A stretch of 64,000 nucleotides of DNA from Streptomyces sp. DH12 (GCF_020873895.1 NZ_JAHWGT010000008.1:124001-188000); one strand, 5' to 3'; shown: positions 10,206-19,212, numbered from the stretch's first letter. A program made the numbers and translations. Notes: generated by a model from the letters alone, not told the origin.

Positions 10206-11194
10206 CACCCCCACCGCAGCGCCGGCGTCCGCACCGGCGCGTCCCACAGCCGCAGCAGCTCCTCGTCCGCCCGGCACAGCGTCACCGAGGCGCCGGCCAT
10301 GTCGAGCGACGTGACGTAGTTGCCGACGAGCGTCCGGGCCACCGGCACCCCGCGCTCGGCCAGCACCCGGTGCACCTCGGCGCCGAACCCGTACAGCTCC
10401 AGCAGCGGCGTCCCGCCCATGCCGTTGACCAGCAGCAGCACCGGGCCCGACGGCCCCAGGTCGTCGAGGACGGCGTCCACCGCGACGTCGGCGATCTCCC
10501 GCGACGTCATCATCGGGCGCCGCTCGCGCCCCGGTTCGCCGTGGATCCCGACGCCCAGCTCCAGCTCCCCGGGCGGCAGGTCGAAGGTGGGGCCGCCCTT
10601 CGCGGGCGTGCTGCACGCGCTCAAGGCCACACCGAAGCTGCGCGACGCGGCGTTCACCCGGCGCGCCACCGACGCGACCCGCTCCAGCGGCGCGCCCTCC
10701 TCGGCGGCGGCGCCGGCGATCTTCTCCACGAACAGCGTCGCCCCCGTCCCGCGCCGCCCGGCCGTGTACAGGCTGTCGGAGACGGCCACGTCGTCGTCGA
10801 CGAGCACCCGGGCCACCTGCACGCCCTCGTCCTCGGCGAGCTCCGCCGCCATGTCGAAGTTGAGCACGTCACCCGTGTAGTTCTTCACCACGAACAGCAC
10901 GCCGGCGCCGCTGTCCACCGCGGCAGCGGCCCGCACGATCTGGTCGGGCACCGGCGAGGTGAACACCTCGCCCGCGCACGCGGCGGAGAGCATCCCCGGG
11001 CCGACGAACCCCGCGTGCAGCGGCTCGTGCCCCGACCCGCCGCCCGACACCAGGGCGACCTTCCCCGCGACCGGCGCGTCGCGGCGGACCACCACCCCGT
11101 TCCCGACGTCGACGGTGAGTTCCGGATGCGCCGCCGCGAAGCCCCGCAGGGCGTCGGCGACGACGGTCTCGGGCACGTTGATCAGCATCCTCAC
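10202..11194 (-). CDS. dhaK: Dihydroxyacetone kinase substrate-binding subunit DhaK
   Basis: The 330-residue protein binds dihydroxyacetone covalently through a histidine. The likely site is GVGIHGEPGRERR, and the Gly-rich VSGGGSGHEPLHAGFVG contributes a second His. LFVVKNYTGDVLNFDMAAE and LVNGMGGTPLLELYGF are also family signatures. The start is the GTG at 11194, with GAGGAG 5 nt upstream; an ATG two codons later is possible. It is the first gene of dhaKLM, which feeds dihydroxyacetone phosphate into glycolysis using PEP through the PTS. The spermidine synthase-like gene ends 53 bp upstream on the same strand. Confidence 0.96.
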   Translation of the reverse strand: MRMLINVPETVVADALRGFAAAHPELTVDVGNGVVVRRDAPVAGKVALVSGGGSGHEPLHAGFVGPGMLSAACAGEVFTSPVPDQIVRAAAAVDSGAGVLFVVKNYTGDVLNFDMAAELAEDEGVQVARVLVDDDVAVSDSLYTAGRRGTGATLFVEKIAGAAAEEGAPLERVASVARRVNAASRSFGVALSACSTPAKGGPTFDLPPGELELGVGIHGEPGRERRPMMTSREIADVAVDAVLDDLGPSGPVLLLVNGMGGTPLLELYGFGAEVHRVLAERGVPVARTLVGNYVTSLDMAGASVTLCRADEELLRLWDAPVRTPALRWGW

Positions 11195-11247
11195 GGCTAC
11201 TCCTCACGAGACGTACCCGCACAGTACCCACAAGGGAGGCGCGGCTC

Positions 11248-12825
11248 TCAGTAGTCGCGCCACTCGTGCCGCGCGTACTCCAGCACCGCCGGGTCCATGA
11301 GGGTGCTGGGCCGGGCCTCGACGGGGCGGCGGTCGCGCGGGAAGACCGTCGCCGCCTGAAGCACGGCGCCGTCCAGGAAGCGCAGCGGCGGCGCGTCCGG
11401 GGCGAGCCGCGGCGCCGGCGGCGGCCCGCCCGCGCCCGGGACGGCGAGGACGAAGCCCCAGTTGCCGAAGCTCGGCACGTCCACCTGGTACGCGGTCGTC
11501 GCGTACCCGGCCTCCCGGATCGTCGCGGCGACCGACCAGTACGTCCGGGGCGCGAAGAAGGGCGACCCGGCCTGCACCACCACCCGGGCCTCGGGCTCCA
11601 GGGCCCGGCCGAGGAGGTGGTAGAACTCCACGCTGTACAGCTTCGCCAGCGCGGCGGTGTCCGGGTCGGGGAAGTCGACGACCACCGCGTCGTAGCGCCG
11701 CCCCGGGTCGCGGAGCCAGGTGAACGCGTCGGCGTTGACGACGGTCACCCGCGGGTCCTCCAGGGCGCGCCGGTTGAGGTCGACCAGGGGGGCGAAGGTG
11801 CGGGCGAGGCGGGTCACCGCCGGGTCGAGGTCCACGAGCGTCACCTGCGAGACGTCGTCGTAGCGCAGCACCTCCCGCAGGGCCAGGGCGTCGCCGCCGC
11901 CCAGCACCAGCACGGACGCCCGTTTCCCGGAGAGCGCGGGGTGGACCAGGGCCTCGTGGTACCGGTACTCGTCGACGGACGAGAACTGGAGGTCGCCGTC
12001 GAGGAACAGCCGCGTGTCCGGAGCCCCGGTGAACGCCGTCGACCGGGTCACGACGACGTCCTGGTACGGCGTCGTCTCGGCGTGCACGATCGGATCACGG
12101 TACAGCTGCTGGCGCGCGGTGACCTCGATGTCGTCGGCGAGGACGTACACCGTTCCCAGCACGGCGAGGACCGCGCCCACCCCGGCGAGCAGCCCCGCCC
12201 GCACGGCGCGGCGGGTCTCCCGTCGGAAGATCCACAGCACGACGCCGCCGCCGGCCACGGCGTTCACCGCGCCGACCACCAGGGCGCCCTTCAGCTGCCC
12301 GAAGACCGGCAGGAGCAGCAGCGGGAAGCACAGGCCGCCGACGAGTGCCCCGACGTAGTCCGCGGCGAACAGGTCGGCCACGGCGCTGCCCGCCTCCTGC
12401 CGCCGGATCCGCTGGAGCAGTGTCATCAGCAGCGGTATCTCCGCGCCGATGAGCAGGCCGACGACGAACGACACCACGACCATGGCCGGCATGTAGATCC
12501 GCAGCCACGAGAACGCCACGTACAGCAGGAGGACGGAGAGGCCGCCGACGAGCCCCAACACCAGCTCCACCAGGGCGAACGCCCCGACGGCGCGCCGTTG
12601 GAGCGGTTTGGCGGCCAGCGAGCCGACGCCCATGGCGAAGACCATGACGGAGATGACCACGGAGGTCTGCATCACGGAGTTGCCGATGAGGTGGCTGCCG
12701 AGGGCGGTCAGCGCGAGCTCGTAGACCAGTCCGCAGGCGGCGCAGACGAACACCGCGAGGAGCAGCAGCACCCGGGTGCCCCGCGGGTGGAGCGCCGGCG
12801 GGGCCGGGGCGGTGGTGGCGGTCAT
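11248..12825 (-). CDS. Membrane-anchored spermidine synthase-like protein
   Basis: The 525-residue protein has an N-terminal membrane part of about seven helices (residues 15-235; for example VLLLLAVFVCAACGLVYELAL). A polyamine aminopropyltransferase fold follows at about 245-480: TPYQDVVVTRS, LFLDGDLQFSSVDEYRYHEA, then the nucleotide motif VLVLGGGDALALREVLRY with DLDPAV, and VVVDFPDPD in place of the usual catalytic DSTDP. The family norm GGGDG is GGGDA here. Such long forms are common in actinobacteria and their substrate is unproven. It ends the DUF2617-DUF4247-DUF350 operon, starting 10 bp after the DUF350 stop. Confidence 0.88.
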   Translation of the reverse strand: MTATTAPAPPALHPRGTRVLLLLAVFVCAACGLVYELALTALGSHLIGNSVMQTSVVISVMVFAMGVGSLAAKPLQRRAVGAFALVELVLGLVGGLSVLLLYVAFSWLRIYMPAMVVVSFVVGLLIGAEIPLLMTLLQRIRRQEAGSAVADLFAADYVGALVGGLCFPLLLLPVFGQLKGALVVGAVNAVAGGGVVLWIFRRETRRAVRAGLLAGVGAVLAVLGTVYVLADDIEVTARQQLYRDPIVHAETTPYQDVVVTRSTAFTGAPDTRLFLDGDLQFSSVDEYRYHEALVHPALSGKRASVLVLGGGDALALREVLRYDDVSQVTLVDLDPAVTRLARTFAPLVDLNRRALEDPRVTVVNADAFTWLRDPGRRYDAVVVDFPDPDTAALAKLYSVEFYHLLGRALEPEARVVVQAGSPFFAPRTYWSVAATIREAGYATTAYQVDVPSFGNWGFVLAVPGAGGPPPAPRLAPDAPPLRFLDGAVLQAATVFPRDRRPVEARPSTLMDPAVLEYARHEWRDY

Positions 12826-12835
12826 GGCGGGCCGG

Positions 12836-13273
12836 TCAGGAGACGGCGGCGCCGACCATGAAGGCCGTACCGAGGTACAGGGCCGCCTGGACCCAGGCGG
12901 CGGGGTGGGGGCGGCCGTCCTGGTCGTCGAGGACGGCCGCGCCGAGCCGGCCCGGCGTCAGCACGCCGACGACCAGCGAGGCCAGCGTCATGACGACGAC
13001 CCCGGCCAGCCCGTACAGCAGGGTGCTGAACAGCCCCATGACCAGGCCGAGTTCGGATTCGCTGGCCCGGATCGACTGCTCGATGACGAGACCGACGGCG
13101 AGGGTCTGACCGGCGAGGATCACCGCGGCGCCGCGGTTGCGCTCGGTCCACACCACGTGGAAGAGCTTGCCGGGGGTCACCCAGTCGAGCGCGACGAAGC
13201 CGGCCGCCATCACGGCGAAGCCGACCAGGCCGTACAGCACGGCCGTGCCGGCCGACTCGAGGATCTCTGCCAC
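12836..13273 (-). CDS. DUF350 membrane protein
   Basis: This 145-residue protein has four hydrophobic segments: TAVLYGLVGFAVMAAGFVAL, AAVILAGQTLAVGLVIEQSI, LGLVMGLFSTLLYGLAGVVV and a C-terminal AALYLGTAFMVGAAV. The layout and the segments matching LDWVTPG and the R-N-x-G-AA motif fit DUF350, a family of unknown function often next to spermidine-synthase-like genes. The start is a GTG at 13273 with AAAGG upstream. It probably works in the membrane with the product of the next gene; this is context inference only. Confidence 0.85.
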   Translation of the reverse strand: MAEILESAGTAVLYGLVGFAVMAAGFVALDWVTPGKLFHVVWTERNRGAAVILAGQTLAVGLVIEQSIRASESELGLVMGLFSTLLYGLAGVVVMTLASLVVGVLTPGRLGAAVLDDQDGRPHPAAWVQAALYLGTAFMVGAAVS

Positions 13274-13331
13274 GGGGGTTGCCTTTCGGGGACGTCGTCG
13301 GGGGTCGCGGGCGCGCGGGCGGGCGCGCGGG

Positions 13332-13739
13332 TCACTTGCCGGAGCCGGGCCCGCCGCCCCGGAAGCCGGCGCCGTCGGGGTCGGGCCACACCCTCCCGAG
13401 GTGCGACTTCCAGCGGCGGTAGCCGGTCCGGTAGTCGGCGACCTCGATCCGGCTGCCGGCCAGGTGCGGGCTGATGGCGACGATGTCGTCGCGGTAGCGC
13501 AGGAACACCCGGTCGCCGGAGTCGAACCGGGCGGTGGCGCCGGCGTGGCCGTCGATCTCCCGGGCCACCGTCGCCGGCGCGTCCCGGGGGTCGTGGCGGT
13601 CGGCGCCGAGGGCCCGGTACTGGCGGCTGATCCAGCCCGACGGCACGGTGTCGCCGTCCCCGTCGTCGGGGGCGCCGCCGCACCCGCCCAGGGCGGCCGC
13701 GACCAGCAGGAGCGCGCAGGCGCGTCGGACGGTCCTCAT
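13332..13739 (-). CDS. DUF4247 lipoprotein
   Basis: The 135-residue protein begins with a short lipoprotein signal: MRTVRRACALLLVAAALGGC, giving a lipobox with Cys at about 20. The mature part (SGWISRQYRALGADRHDPRD, then FLRYRDDIVAISPHLAGSRI, and the Tyr/Arg-rich YRTGYRRWKSHLG) resembles DUF4247, an actinobacterial family of unknown function. It is predicted to be tethered outside the membrane. The ATG overlaps the upstream DUF2617 stop (ATGA), so the two are translationally coupled. A Gly-rich tail ends the protein. Confidence 0.85.
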   Translation of the reverse strand: MRTVRRACALLLVAAALGGCGGAPDDGDGDTVPSGWISRQYRALGADRHDPRDAPATVAREIDGHAGATARFDSGDRVFLRYRDDIVAISPHLAGSRIEVADYRTGYRRWKSHLGRVWPDPDGAGFRGGGPGSGK

Positions 13740-14230
13740 CGTGCCTCCAGCCGGGAGCGGGTCGCCACGATCCGGCGGCTCCCCGGGTACGTGTGCCAGG
13801 TGCGCCAGGTCAGCGCGCTGCCGTCGGTGTCGACGGTCAGCGCGGTGACCGCGTCGGCGGAGCCGGGGAACAGGCCGTACAGGGCCCGCGGGTGGGCGTC
13901 GGCCCGCTCCCGTATGCGCGCCACCTCCGCGCCGAACGCGGCGGGGTCCAGGGTGCTGGTACGGGCGCCGAAGGAGTAGCGCCGGCCGGCGAAGTCCCGC
14001 GCCGCGCTCTCCGGCAGCCCCCGCGCGGAGCCCGGCAGGCAGGCGACGGTCTCGCGGACCGGGCCGGCGAACACCTGGTGCGAGGCGCCCAGGAGGCGCA
14101 GGCGCACGTCGACCCCGCCGACGGTGAGGGTGCGCTCGGCCAGGGCCCGGCGGGCGGGGTGCCCCAGGGTGAAGGCGAGTTGGTCGGCGTCGGTGTCCAG
14201 GTAGGGGGTGTCCAGGACTATGCCGTTCAT
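13736..14230 (-). CDS. DUF2617 family protein
   Basis: The 164-residue cytosolic protein starts MNGIVLDTPYLDTDADQLAF and contains LGASHQVFAG, then RRYSFGARTSTLDPAAFGAE and ALTWRTWHTYPGSRRIVATR, fitting DUF2617. The function is unknown. I use the ATG at 14230, with GGGGG upstream, not the in-frame ATG at 14365 whose extra residues are low-complexity. It is the first gene of a tightly packed operon: DUF2617, DUF4247, DUF350, membrane spermidine synthase-like. This gene order recurs in Streptomyces as far as I recall. Confidence 0.83.
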   Translation of the reverse strand: MNGIVLDTPYLDTDADQLAFTLGHPARRALAERTLTVGGVDVRLRLLGASHQVFAGPVRETVACLPGSARGLPESAARDFAGRRYSFGARTSTLDPAAFGAEVARIRERADAHPRALYGLFPGSADAVTALTVDTDGSALTWRTWHTYPGSRRIVATRSRLEAR

Positions 14231-14578
14231 GATCCCCCGAGAGCCGTACCGCACCTGAGCGCCGCCGAGTATGGCACAGGGCGCGGGGGCCGCCGCGCCG
14301 GGGAGCGCGGTCCGGCCGCACGGGGGAGCGGGGTCCGGAGGCACGGGGGAGAGGCCGGACCGCACGGGTGCGGCCCCGACCGCACGGGAGGCGGCGCACA
14401 GCGGCCGGCCGCGGCACGGTGGCCGCGGCCGGCGGGCGGGGGGACCCCTCTCACGGTCAGCCGGCCGAAGCCGGCCGTCCGCGTCCGGTCGGCCGGCCGG
14501 GCACTCCCCGGCCCGCCGGACGCGTCGCTCGTCGGCCCGGACCCGAGCGCGGGGGGCGTCGCGTCCGGCCGGTGGGCC
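14231..14578. other. 348 bp gap with hairpins; no gene seen
   Basis: No frame here has recognisable protein similarity. In particular there is no terpene-cyclase or prenyltransferase sequence continuing the ORF that ends at 14579. The stretch holds repeats of a CCGCACGGG-type sequence (14320-14395) and the UUCG-loop terminator at 14460-14475. Confidence 0.6.
14460..14475 (-). terminator. Hairpin with UUCG loop downstream of the encapsulin operon
   Basis: On the minus strand GCCGGC-TTCG-GCCGGC forms a perfect 6 bp stem with a very stable UUCG tetraloop. It lies about 105 nt after the TAA stop at 14579. There is no U tract, which is usual in Streptomyces. Confidence 0.55.
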
Positions 14579-15040
14579 TTACCCCCGGGGCTCGGGTGGT
14601 CCGGGGCGTGCGGCCGGTGCGGGGGCCGGGAAGTCGACCGTCGCGTCCCGCAGATCGAGGAAGGGCAGCTTCGCCGCGGCCGTACCGACCCCGTGGGCTC
14701 CCGCGAGGCCCTCCACGAGCGCGCCCGGCACGAGCGACCCCATGGTCACCGCCCGGTGGGCGACCGCGCCGGCGCGGGCCGCAGCGGGTGACGGTCCGGC
14801 CGGTACGGGCGGCCGCCGGCCGGCGGCGCCCTGCGGGCGGGGCGCCGTCCGGGCCGACGTGCCCAGGCCCGTGGGCCCGGTCGGCAGCCGGTGCGCGGCC
14901 GGCGGCGCGGTCGCCGGGTCCGGCGGGCCCGGCGGGTTCGGCGGGGCGACGTGGGCCGCCGGACCCGCGAGCGGCGCTCCGGCCGGCCCGGCCGTGTCGC
15001 GCGCGGCCGGTGCGGCGGACGTCCGGGAGGGCAGTGTCAC
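14579..15040 (-). CDS. Pro/Ala-rich disordered protein next to encapsulin; cargo-targeting-like, no enzyme domain
   Basis: The 153-residue protein is rich in Pro, Ala and Gly and looks disordered. Two short ordered patches stand out: LPTGPTGLGTSA near residues 52-63, and AVTMGSLVPGALVEGLAGAH, then VGTAAAKLPFLDLRDATVDF near 97-140. From memory, similar GPTGxGTxA sequences occur in the disordered N-terminal region of 2-methylisoborneol synthases, which are cargo of family 2B encapsulins. Here no cyclase domain follows, and the frame ends in TAA, a rare stop in this genome. GGGAGGG 7 nt before the GTG start and a gap of only 43 bp after the encapsulin gene argue that it is translated. It may be a cargo relic or a stand-alone encapsulated or scaffolding peptide. 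Function unknown. Confidence 0.6.
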   Translation of the reverse strand: MTLPSRTSAAPAARDTAGPAGAPLAGPAAHVAPPNPPGPPDPATAPPAAHRLPTGPTGLGTSARTAPRPQGAAGRRPPVPAGPSPAAARAGAVAHRAVTMGSLVPGALVEGLAGAHGVGTAAAKLPFLDLRDATVDFPAPAPAARPGPPEPRG

Positions 15041-15083
15041 CGCTCAGCCCTCCCGCAGCCGTGCCGCCGCCGGGGCGGGGCGC

Positions 15084-16505
15084 TCACGCACGCGGCCTGA
15101 CCTCGACGTTCTCGAGGATCCCGATCGCGTCCGGGACCAGCACCGCGGCCGAGTAGTAGGTGCTGACCAGGTACGAGATGAGGGCCCGCTCGTCGATGCC
15201 CATGAAGCGCACGTTGAGGCCGGGCTCGTACTCGTCGGGCAGCCCCGTCTGGAACAGGCCGATGACGCCCTCGTTGTCCTCGCCGGTACGCATCGCGAAG
15301 ATCGACGACGTGTGGTGCTCGCTGATCGGGATCTTGTTGCACGGCAGGATGGGAATGCCCCGCCAGGCCGGGATGTGGTGGCCGTCGACGTCGGCGCTGC
15401 CGATGTACAGGCCGCGCTTGTTGCACTCCTTGCCGAACGCGGCGATGGCGCGCGGGTGGGCGAAGATGAACTGGGTGCCGCGCCGCATGCTGATCAGGTC
15501 GTCCATGTCGTCCGGCGTGGGCGGCCCGTCCGGGGTCTGGATGCGCTGGCCGTAGTCGGTGTTGGCGAGCAGGCCGAAGTCCGGGTTGTTGACCAGCTCG
15601 TGCTCCTGGCGCTCGCGCAGGGCCTCGATGGTCAGCCGCAGCTGCTGCTCCGTCTGGTTCATCGGCTTGTTGTAGAGGTCCGCGACCCTGGTGTGGATCT
15701 TCAGCACCGTCTGGGCGACGCTCAGCTCGTACTCGCGGGGCGCCGACTCGTAGTCCACGTACGTGGTGGGCAGGGGCGGCTCGCCCTCGTGGCCGGAGAG
15801 GAAGTCGATCGCCTTCTCGCCGTACTTGTTGGTCTTGTGGCCGTTCGCGGTCATCCCCTGCACGTGGTCGCGCAGGACCTCGTACTGGTCGGCCACCGCC
15901 TTGTACGCGGACTGGCTGAGGGCGAGCACCGTCGTCGAGGTCAGCGCGCGGACCGTGAACTCCCAGGTGCCGCCGGAGCCGGCCATCATCCGGCCGCCGA
16001 AGGAGTCGCCGTCGGCGAGCATCCCGAGGCGGGACTCCTGCTGGTCGTACTTGCTGCGGCCGACCTTCTCGACCTTGCCGTGCGCGATGAGGAAGACCTG
16101 GTCGGCCTTGCGCCCGGCCTCGACGATCAGCTGGCCCGGCTGGTACTCCTTCTGCGTGAACTTGGCGGCGAGGGCGGTGAGCGCCTCGTCGTCGTCGAAG
16201 CCGTTCAGCAGGGGCAGTTCGGCCAGTTCGGCGGGGACGACCTGCACCTTGGAACCGGTCTGGACGAACGTGACCCGGCCGTCGCCCACGGCGTAGGACA
16301 GCCGGCGGTTGACCCGGTAGGTGCCGCCGGGGATGTGGACCCACGGGAGCTTCCGCAGCAGCCAGCGGGAGCTGATCTCCTGCATCTGCGGGCGGGACTT
16401 GGTGGTCGTCGCGAGGTTCCGGGCCGCGTGGGTGCTGAGGCTGAGCCGGTCCTCGTCCGTCATCCGGCTCTCCGTCGCCCGGACCGTGCGCGTCTCGACA
16501 GACAT
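15084..16505 (-). CDS. Family 2B encapsulin shell protein with inserted cyclic-nucleotide-binding domain
   Basis: The 473-residue protein is a predicted nanocompartment shell. An N-terminal arm ([20 protein letters not shown]) precedes a Crp/Fnr-like cNMP-binding fold at about residues 95-215 ([41 protein letters not shown]). The HK97-type shell domain follows, with family 2 features such as [20 protein letters not shown] and NNPDFGLL. The C-terminal region ([40 protein letters not shown]) is also characteristic. Older annotations call such proteins Crp/Fnr regulators, but there is no HTH. AAGGG 6 nt upstream supports the ATG. Known 2B cargos are terpene cyclases and prenyltransferases; neither is in this window, only the small ORF just downstream. 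Confidence 0.9.
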   Translation of the reverse strand: MSVETRTVRATESRMTDEDRLSLSTHAARNLATTTKSRPQMQEISSRWLLRKLPWVHIPGGTYRVNRRLSYAVGDGRVTFVQTGSKVQVVPAELAELPLLNGFDDDEALTALAAKFTQKEYQPGQLIVEAGRKADQVFLIAHGKVEKVGRSKYDQQESRLGMLADGDSFGGRMMAGSGGTWEFTVRALTSTTVLALSQSAYKAVADQYEVLRDHVQGMTANGHKTNKYGEKAIDFLSGHEGEPPLPTTYVDYESAPREYELSVAQTVLKIHTRVADLYNKPMNQTEQQLRLTIEALRERQEHELVNNPDFGLLANTDYGQRIQTPDGPPTPDDMDDLISMRRGTQFIFAHPRAIAAFGKECNKRGLYIGSADVDGHHIPAWRGIPILPCNKIPISEHHTSSIFAMRTGEDNEGVIGLFQTGLPDEYEPGLNVRFMGIDERALISYLVSTYYSAAVLVPDAIGILENVEVRPRA

Positions 16506-17327
16506 GAATGCCCTTCGGCTGGGGTGGCGGGCGGCGTGCGCCCGCCTCGATCACTGTCGGCACCCAGAAGTAACGGAAAGTGGTGGTCGAGCGTTCGAGA
16601 CACGCACGCGGGCTTGGCCCGCGTCGGGTGGCGGGAGCAGGTGCGATCGACGCGCGCCGATCGAGTGCGCCCCAAGTGCGCCCCCCGATCGTGGGCTGCC
16701 GGAACGATTCGTCGGTGGGTGGTGCCAGGGGGGCTGTCCCGTTCCGCTGTTGTGCGTTGCGTTCCGTCAGCTTCTTGCCGGAATGTGGGGCTTCATGCCG
16801 GTTGTCCGTGATTCGGGGGTGCCGAGACGCCCGCCCCCCGTCCGGGGGCTTCCCGCTTGCCCGTTGACCGGCCGTCACACCGGGCGGTTGGCCGGTGTCG
16901 GGCCTCGCGGCGGCGGCCGGTACCCTCGCCCGGTCCGGCCGCGGCGGGGGCGACGGGGCGGGAAAGCGCCTGGTGCGCGGAGCCCTGGGTGGAGGTGCCC
17001 CCTCCCTCCACCACCCCCCGTCCGGGGGTGACAAGGGTTTTCCCCGTATCGGCTTCATGGCGCGTTTCCCTACTGTTCCGGCACCGGCGGTTCCCCCTTC
17101 TGGCACGTGAATGTCAGGTGCATGTAACCCCATGCATGCGACCCGGGGGCCCCACCGGTGACGGCCCCGATGGCGAGGCCGTCGCGCCGGCGGCGGCGCG
17201 GGGGCGTACCCGGCCCCAGGGACTGTGGAGGCACCCCACAAGCAGCCAGAGTCCCGCGCCGCCGCCCGCGCTCCGCACCGTCAGCTGCTCCGGGAGTCGC
17301 CGGAGACGCCCCTTGAAAGGGAACACC
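16506..17327. other. 822 bp divergent intergenic region with several structured sequences, no gene
   Basis: This region separates the encapsulin operon (leftward) from the subtilisin gene (rightward). I find no credible coding sequence. It contains a GGTGGAGG/CCTCCACC stem at 16988-17012 followed by a GGGG-CGGACGGGG-type stem, which could be an attenuator. The dyad TGCATG-TAACCC-CATGCA is at 17119-17136. The A+T content rises locally around 17030-17130, which is where a promoter for the protease would be expected. Confidence 0.6.
17119..17136 (+). promoter_or_regulatory. Dyad TGCATG-N6-CATGCA upstream of subtilisin gene
   Basis: A perfect 6+6 inverted repeat around TAACCC lies about 190 bp before the subtilisin start, in a local low-GC patch that includes CACGTGAATGTCAG. 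It is a candidate operator for the secreted protease. No regulator can be assigned. Confidence 0.4.
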
Positions 17328-19175
17328 TTGAACGGTTCCAGGCGGAGACTCATATCCGTCGTGGCAGCGAGTGCCACGATCCTCGGCGTCACGGCCACCT
17401 CGGCGGTGGCGCTCGCCGTGGAGGCCACCCCCTCCCCGAAGCCGGCCGCGCCGGCCTCGCAGGCCATGAACCCGGCCGCCACCACGCCGACGGCGCCCGT
17501 CGAGAAGGTCATCGTGACCTACAAGGCGCGCACGGCGGAGGCCACCTCGAACGCCGCCGCGAAGACCGACACCGCCGAGAAGGCCGCCGAGACCGGCGAG
17601 CGCCTCTCCTTCGAGCGCCGCCTCGCCGACGGCGGCGCGCTGGTCGACCTCGGTGCCACGCCGACCCGGCAGGACGTCGCCGAGGTCATGGACGCCTTCC
17701 GCGCCGACCCGGCCGTCGCCTCCGTCGAGGCCGACATCCGCGCCTACCCGATGGCCGTCACCCCCAACGACACCGACTACGCCAAGCAGTGGGACCTCTT
17801 CGAGCCCACCGGCGGCATGAACGTGCCCGGCGCCTGGGACAAGACCACCGGCAGCGGCGTCACCGTCGCCGTCATCGACACCGGCTACGCGGCCCACTCG
17901 GACCTGGCCGCCAACACGGTCGCCGGTTACGACTTCATCTCCACCTCGGCCGACGCCCGCGACGGCAACGGCCGCGACGCCGACCCCAAGGACGAGGGCG
18001 ACTGGAACGCCACCGACGGCGAGTGCGGCACCGGCTCCCGCGCGAGCAACTCCTCCTGGCACGGCACGCACGTCGCGGGCACCATCGGCGCCGTGACGAA
18101 CAACGCCAAGGGCATCGCCGGCATCGCGTACGGGTCGAAGGTCCAGCACGTCCGCGTGCTCGGCAAGTGCGGCGGCTCGTCCTCGGACATCGCCGACGCG
18201 ATCACCTGGGCCTCCGGCGGCAGCGTCCCCGGCATCCCGGCGAACCCGAACCCGGCCAAGGTCCTCAACCTGAGCCTCGGCGGCGCCAGCGCGACCTGCC
18301 CGACCGTCTACAAGAACGCCATCGACGGGGCGGTCGCACGGGGGGCGACCGTCGTCGTCGCCGCCGGCAACAGCAACGCCAACGCGTCCGGCTTCACCCC
18401 CGCCAACTGCGCGAACGTCATCAACGTGGCGTCCACCAGCCGCGAGGGCAACCGCTCGTACTACTCGAACTTCGGCACCGTCGTCGACGTCTCCGCGCCC
18501 GGCGGTGAGACCCGCCGCGCCACCGACACGCCCGGCACCGTCACCACCCCCGAGAACGGCATCCTCTCCACGCTGAACTCCGGCACGACCGGGCAGTCGC
18601 TGGAGAACTACAAGCCCTACCAGGGCACCTCCATGGCCGCCCCGCACATCGCCGGGCTCGCCGCGCTGCTCAAGTCGGCCAAGTCGACCCTGACCCCGGC
18701 CCAGATCGAGTCCGCGATCAAGAGCAACGCCCGCCCGCTCCCCGGCACCTGCTCCGGCGGCTGCGGCACCGGCATCGCCGACGCCGCGAAGACGGTCGCG
18801 GCCGTCACCGGCGGCTCCACCACCCCCGGCGGCGCCACCTTCACCAACGCCGCCAACGTGACGATCTCCGACAACGCCACCGTCACCTCCCCGATCGCCG
18901 TCACCGGCGTCGCCGGCAACGCCCCCGCCGCCCTCAAGGTGGACGTGGACATCAAGCACACCTGGCGCGGCGACCTGGTCATCGACCTCGTCGCCCCGGA
19001 CGGCAGCGCCTACCGGCTCAAGGGCTCCAGCGGCGACGACTCCGCGGACAACGTCCTCGCCACCTACACCGTCGACGCCTCCTCCGAGGTCGCGGCCGGC
19101 ACCTGGAAGCTCCAGGTCCGCGACGTGGCCACGGGTGACACCGGCTACATCGACTCCTGGAGTCTCACCTTCTGA
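17328..19175 (+). CDS. Secreted subtilisin-like serine protease (S8) with C-terminal P domain
   Basis: The start is a TTG at 17328 with AAAGGGAA 7-8 nt upstream, giving 615 residues; longer in-frame options lack a ribosome site. Residues 1-30 are a signal peptide (RRRLISVVAASATILGVTAT, then SAVALA). An I9-type propeptide spans about 58-140 (KVIVTYKARTA; ADPAVASVEADIRAYP). The S8 domain has the triad Asp184 (VAVIDTGYAAHSDLA), His245 (WHGTHVAGTIG) and Ser435 (GTSMAAPHIAG). Six Cys may form disulfides. A P/Homo-B domain at about 505-615 (VDIKHTWRGDLVIDLVAPDG; YIDSWSLTF) closes the protein. It is secreted and probably self-processed. A strong hairpin terminator follows at 19213. Confidence 0.95.
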   Translation: MNGSRRRLISVVAASATILGVTATSAVALAVEATPSPKPAAPASQAMNPAATTPTAPVEKVIVTYKARTAEATSNAAAKTDTAEKAAETGERLSFERRLADGGALVDLGATPTRQDVAEVMDAFRADPAVASVEADIRAYPMAVTPNDTDYAKQWDLFEPTGGMNVPGAWDKTTGSGVTVAVIDTGYAAHSDLAANTVAGYDFISTSADARDGNGRDADPKDEGDWNATDGECGTGSRASNSSWHGTHVAGTIGAVTNNAKGIAGIAYGSKVQHVRVLGKCGGSSSDIADAITWASGGSVPGIPANPNPAKVLNLSLGGASATCPTVYKNAIDGAVARGATVVVAAGNSNANASGFTPANCANVINVASTSREGNRSYYSNFGTVVDVSAPGGETRRATDTPGTVTTPENGILSTLNSGTTGQSLENYKPYQGTSMAAPHIAGLAALLKSAKSTLTPAQIESAIKSNARPLPGTCSGGCGTGIADAAKTVAAVTGGSTTPGGATFTNAANVTISDNATVTSPIAVTGVAGNAPAALKVDVDIKHTWRGDLVIDLVAPDGSAYRLKGSSGDDSADNVLATYTVDASSEVAAGTWKLQVRDVATGDTGYIDSWSLTF

Positions 19176-19212
19176 GACCCGGCCCGTACCCGCATCACCG
19201 CAGGTCACAACC

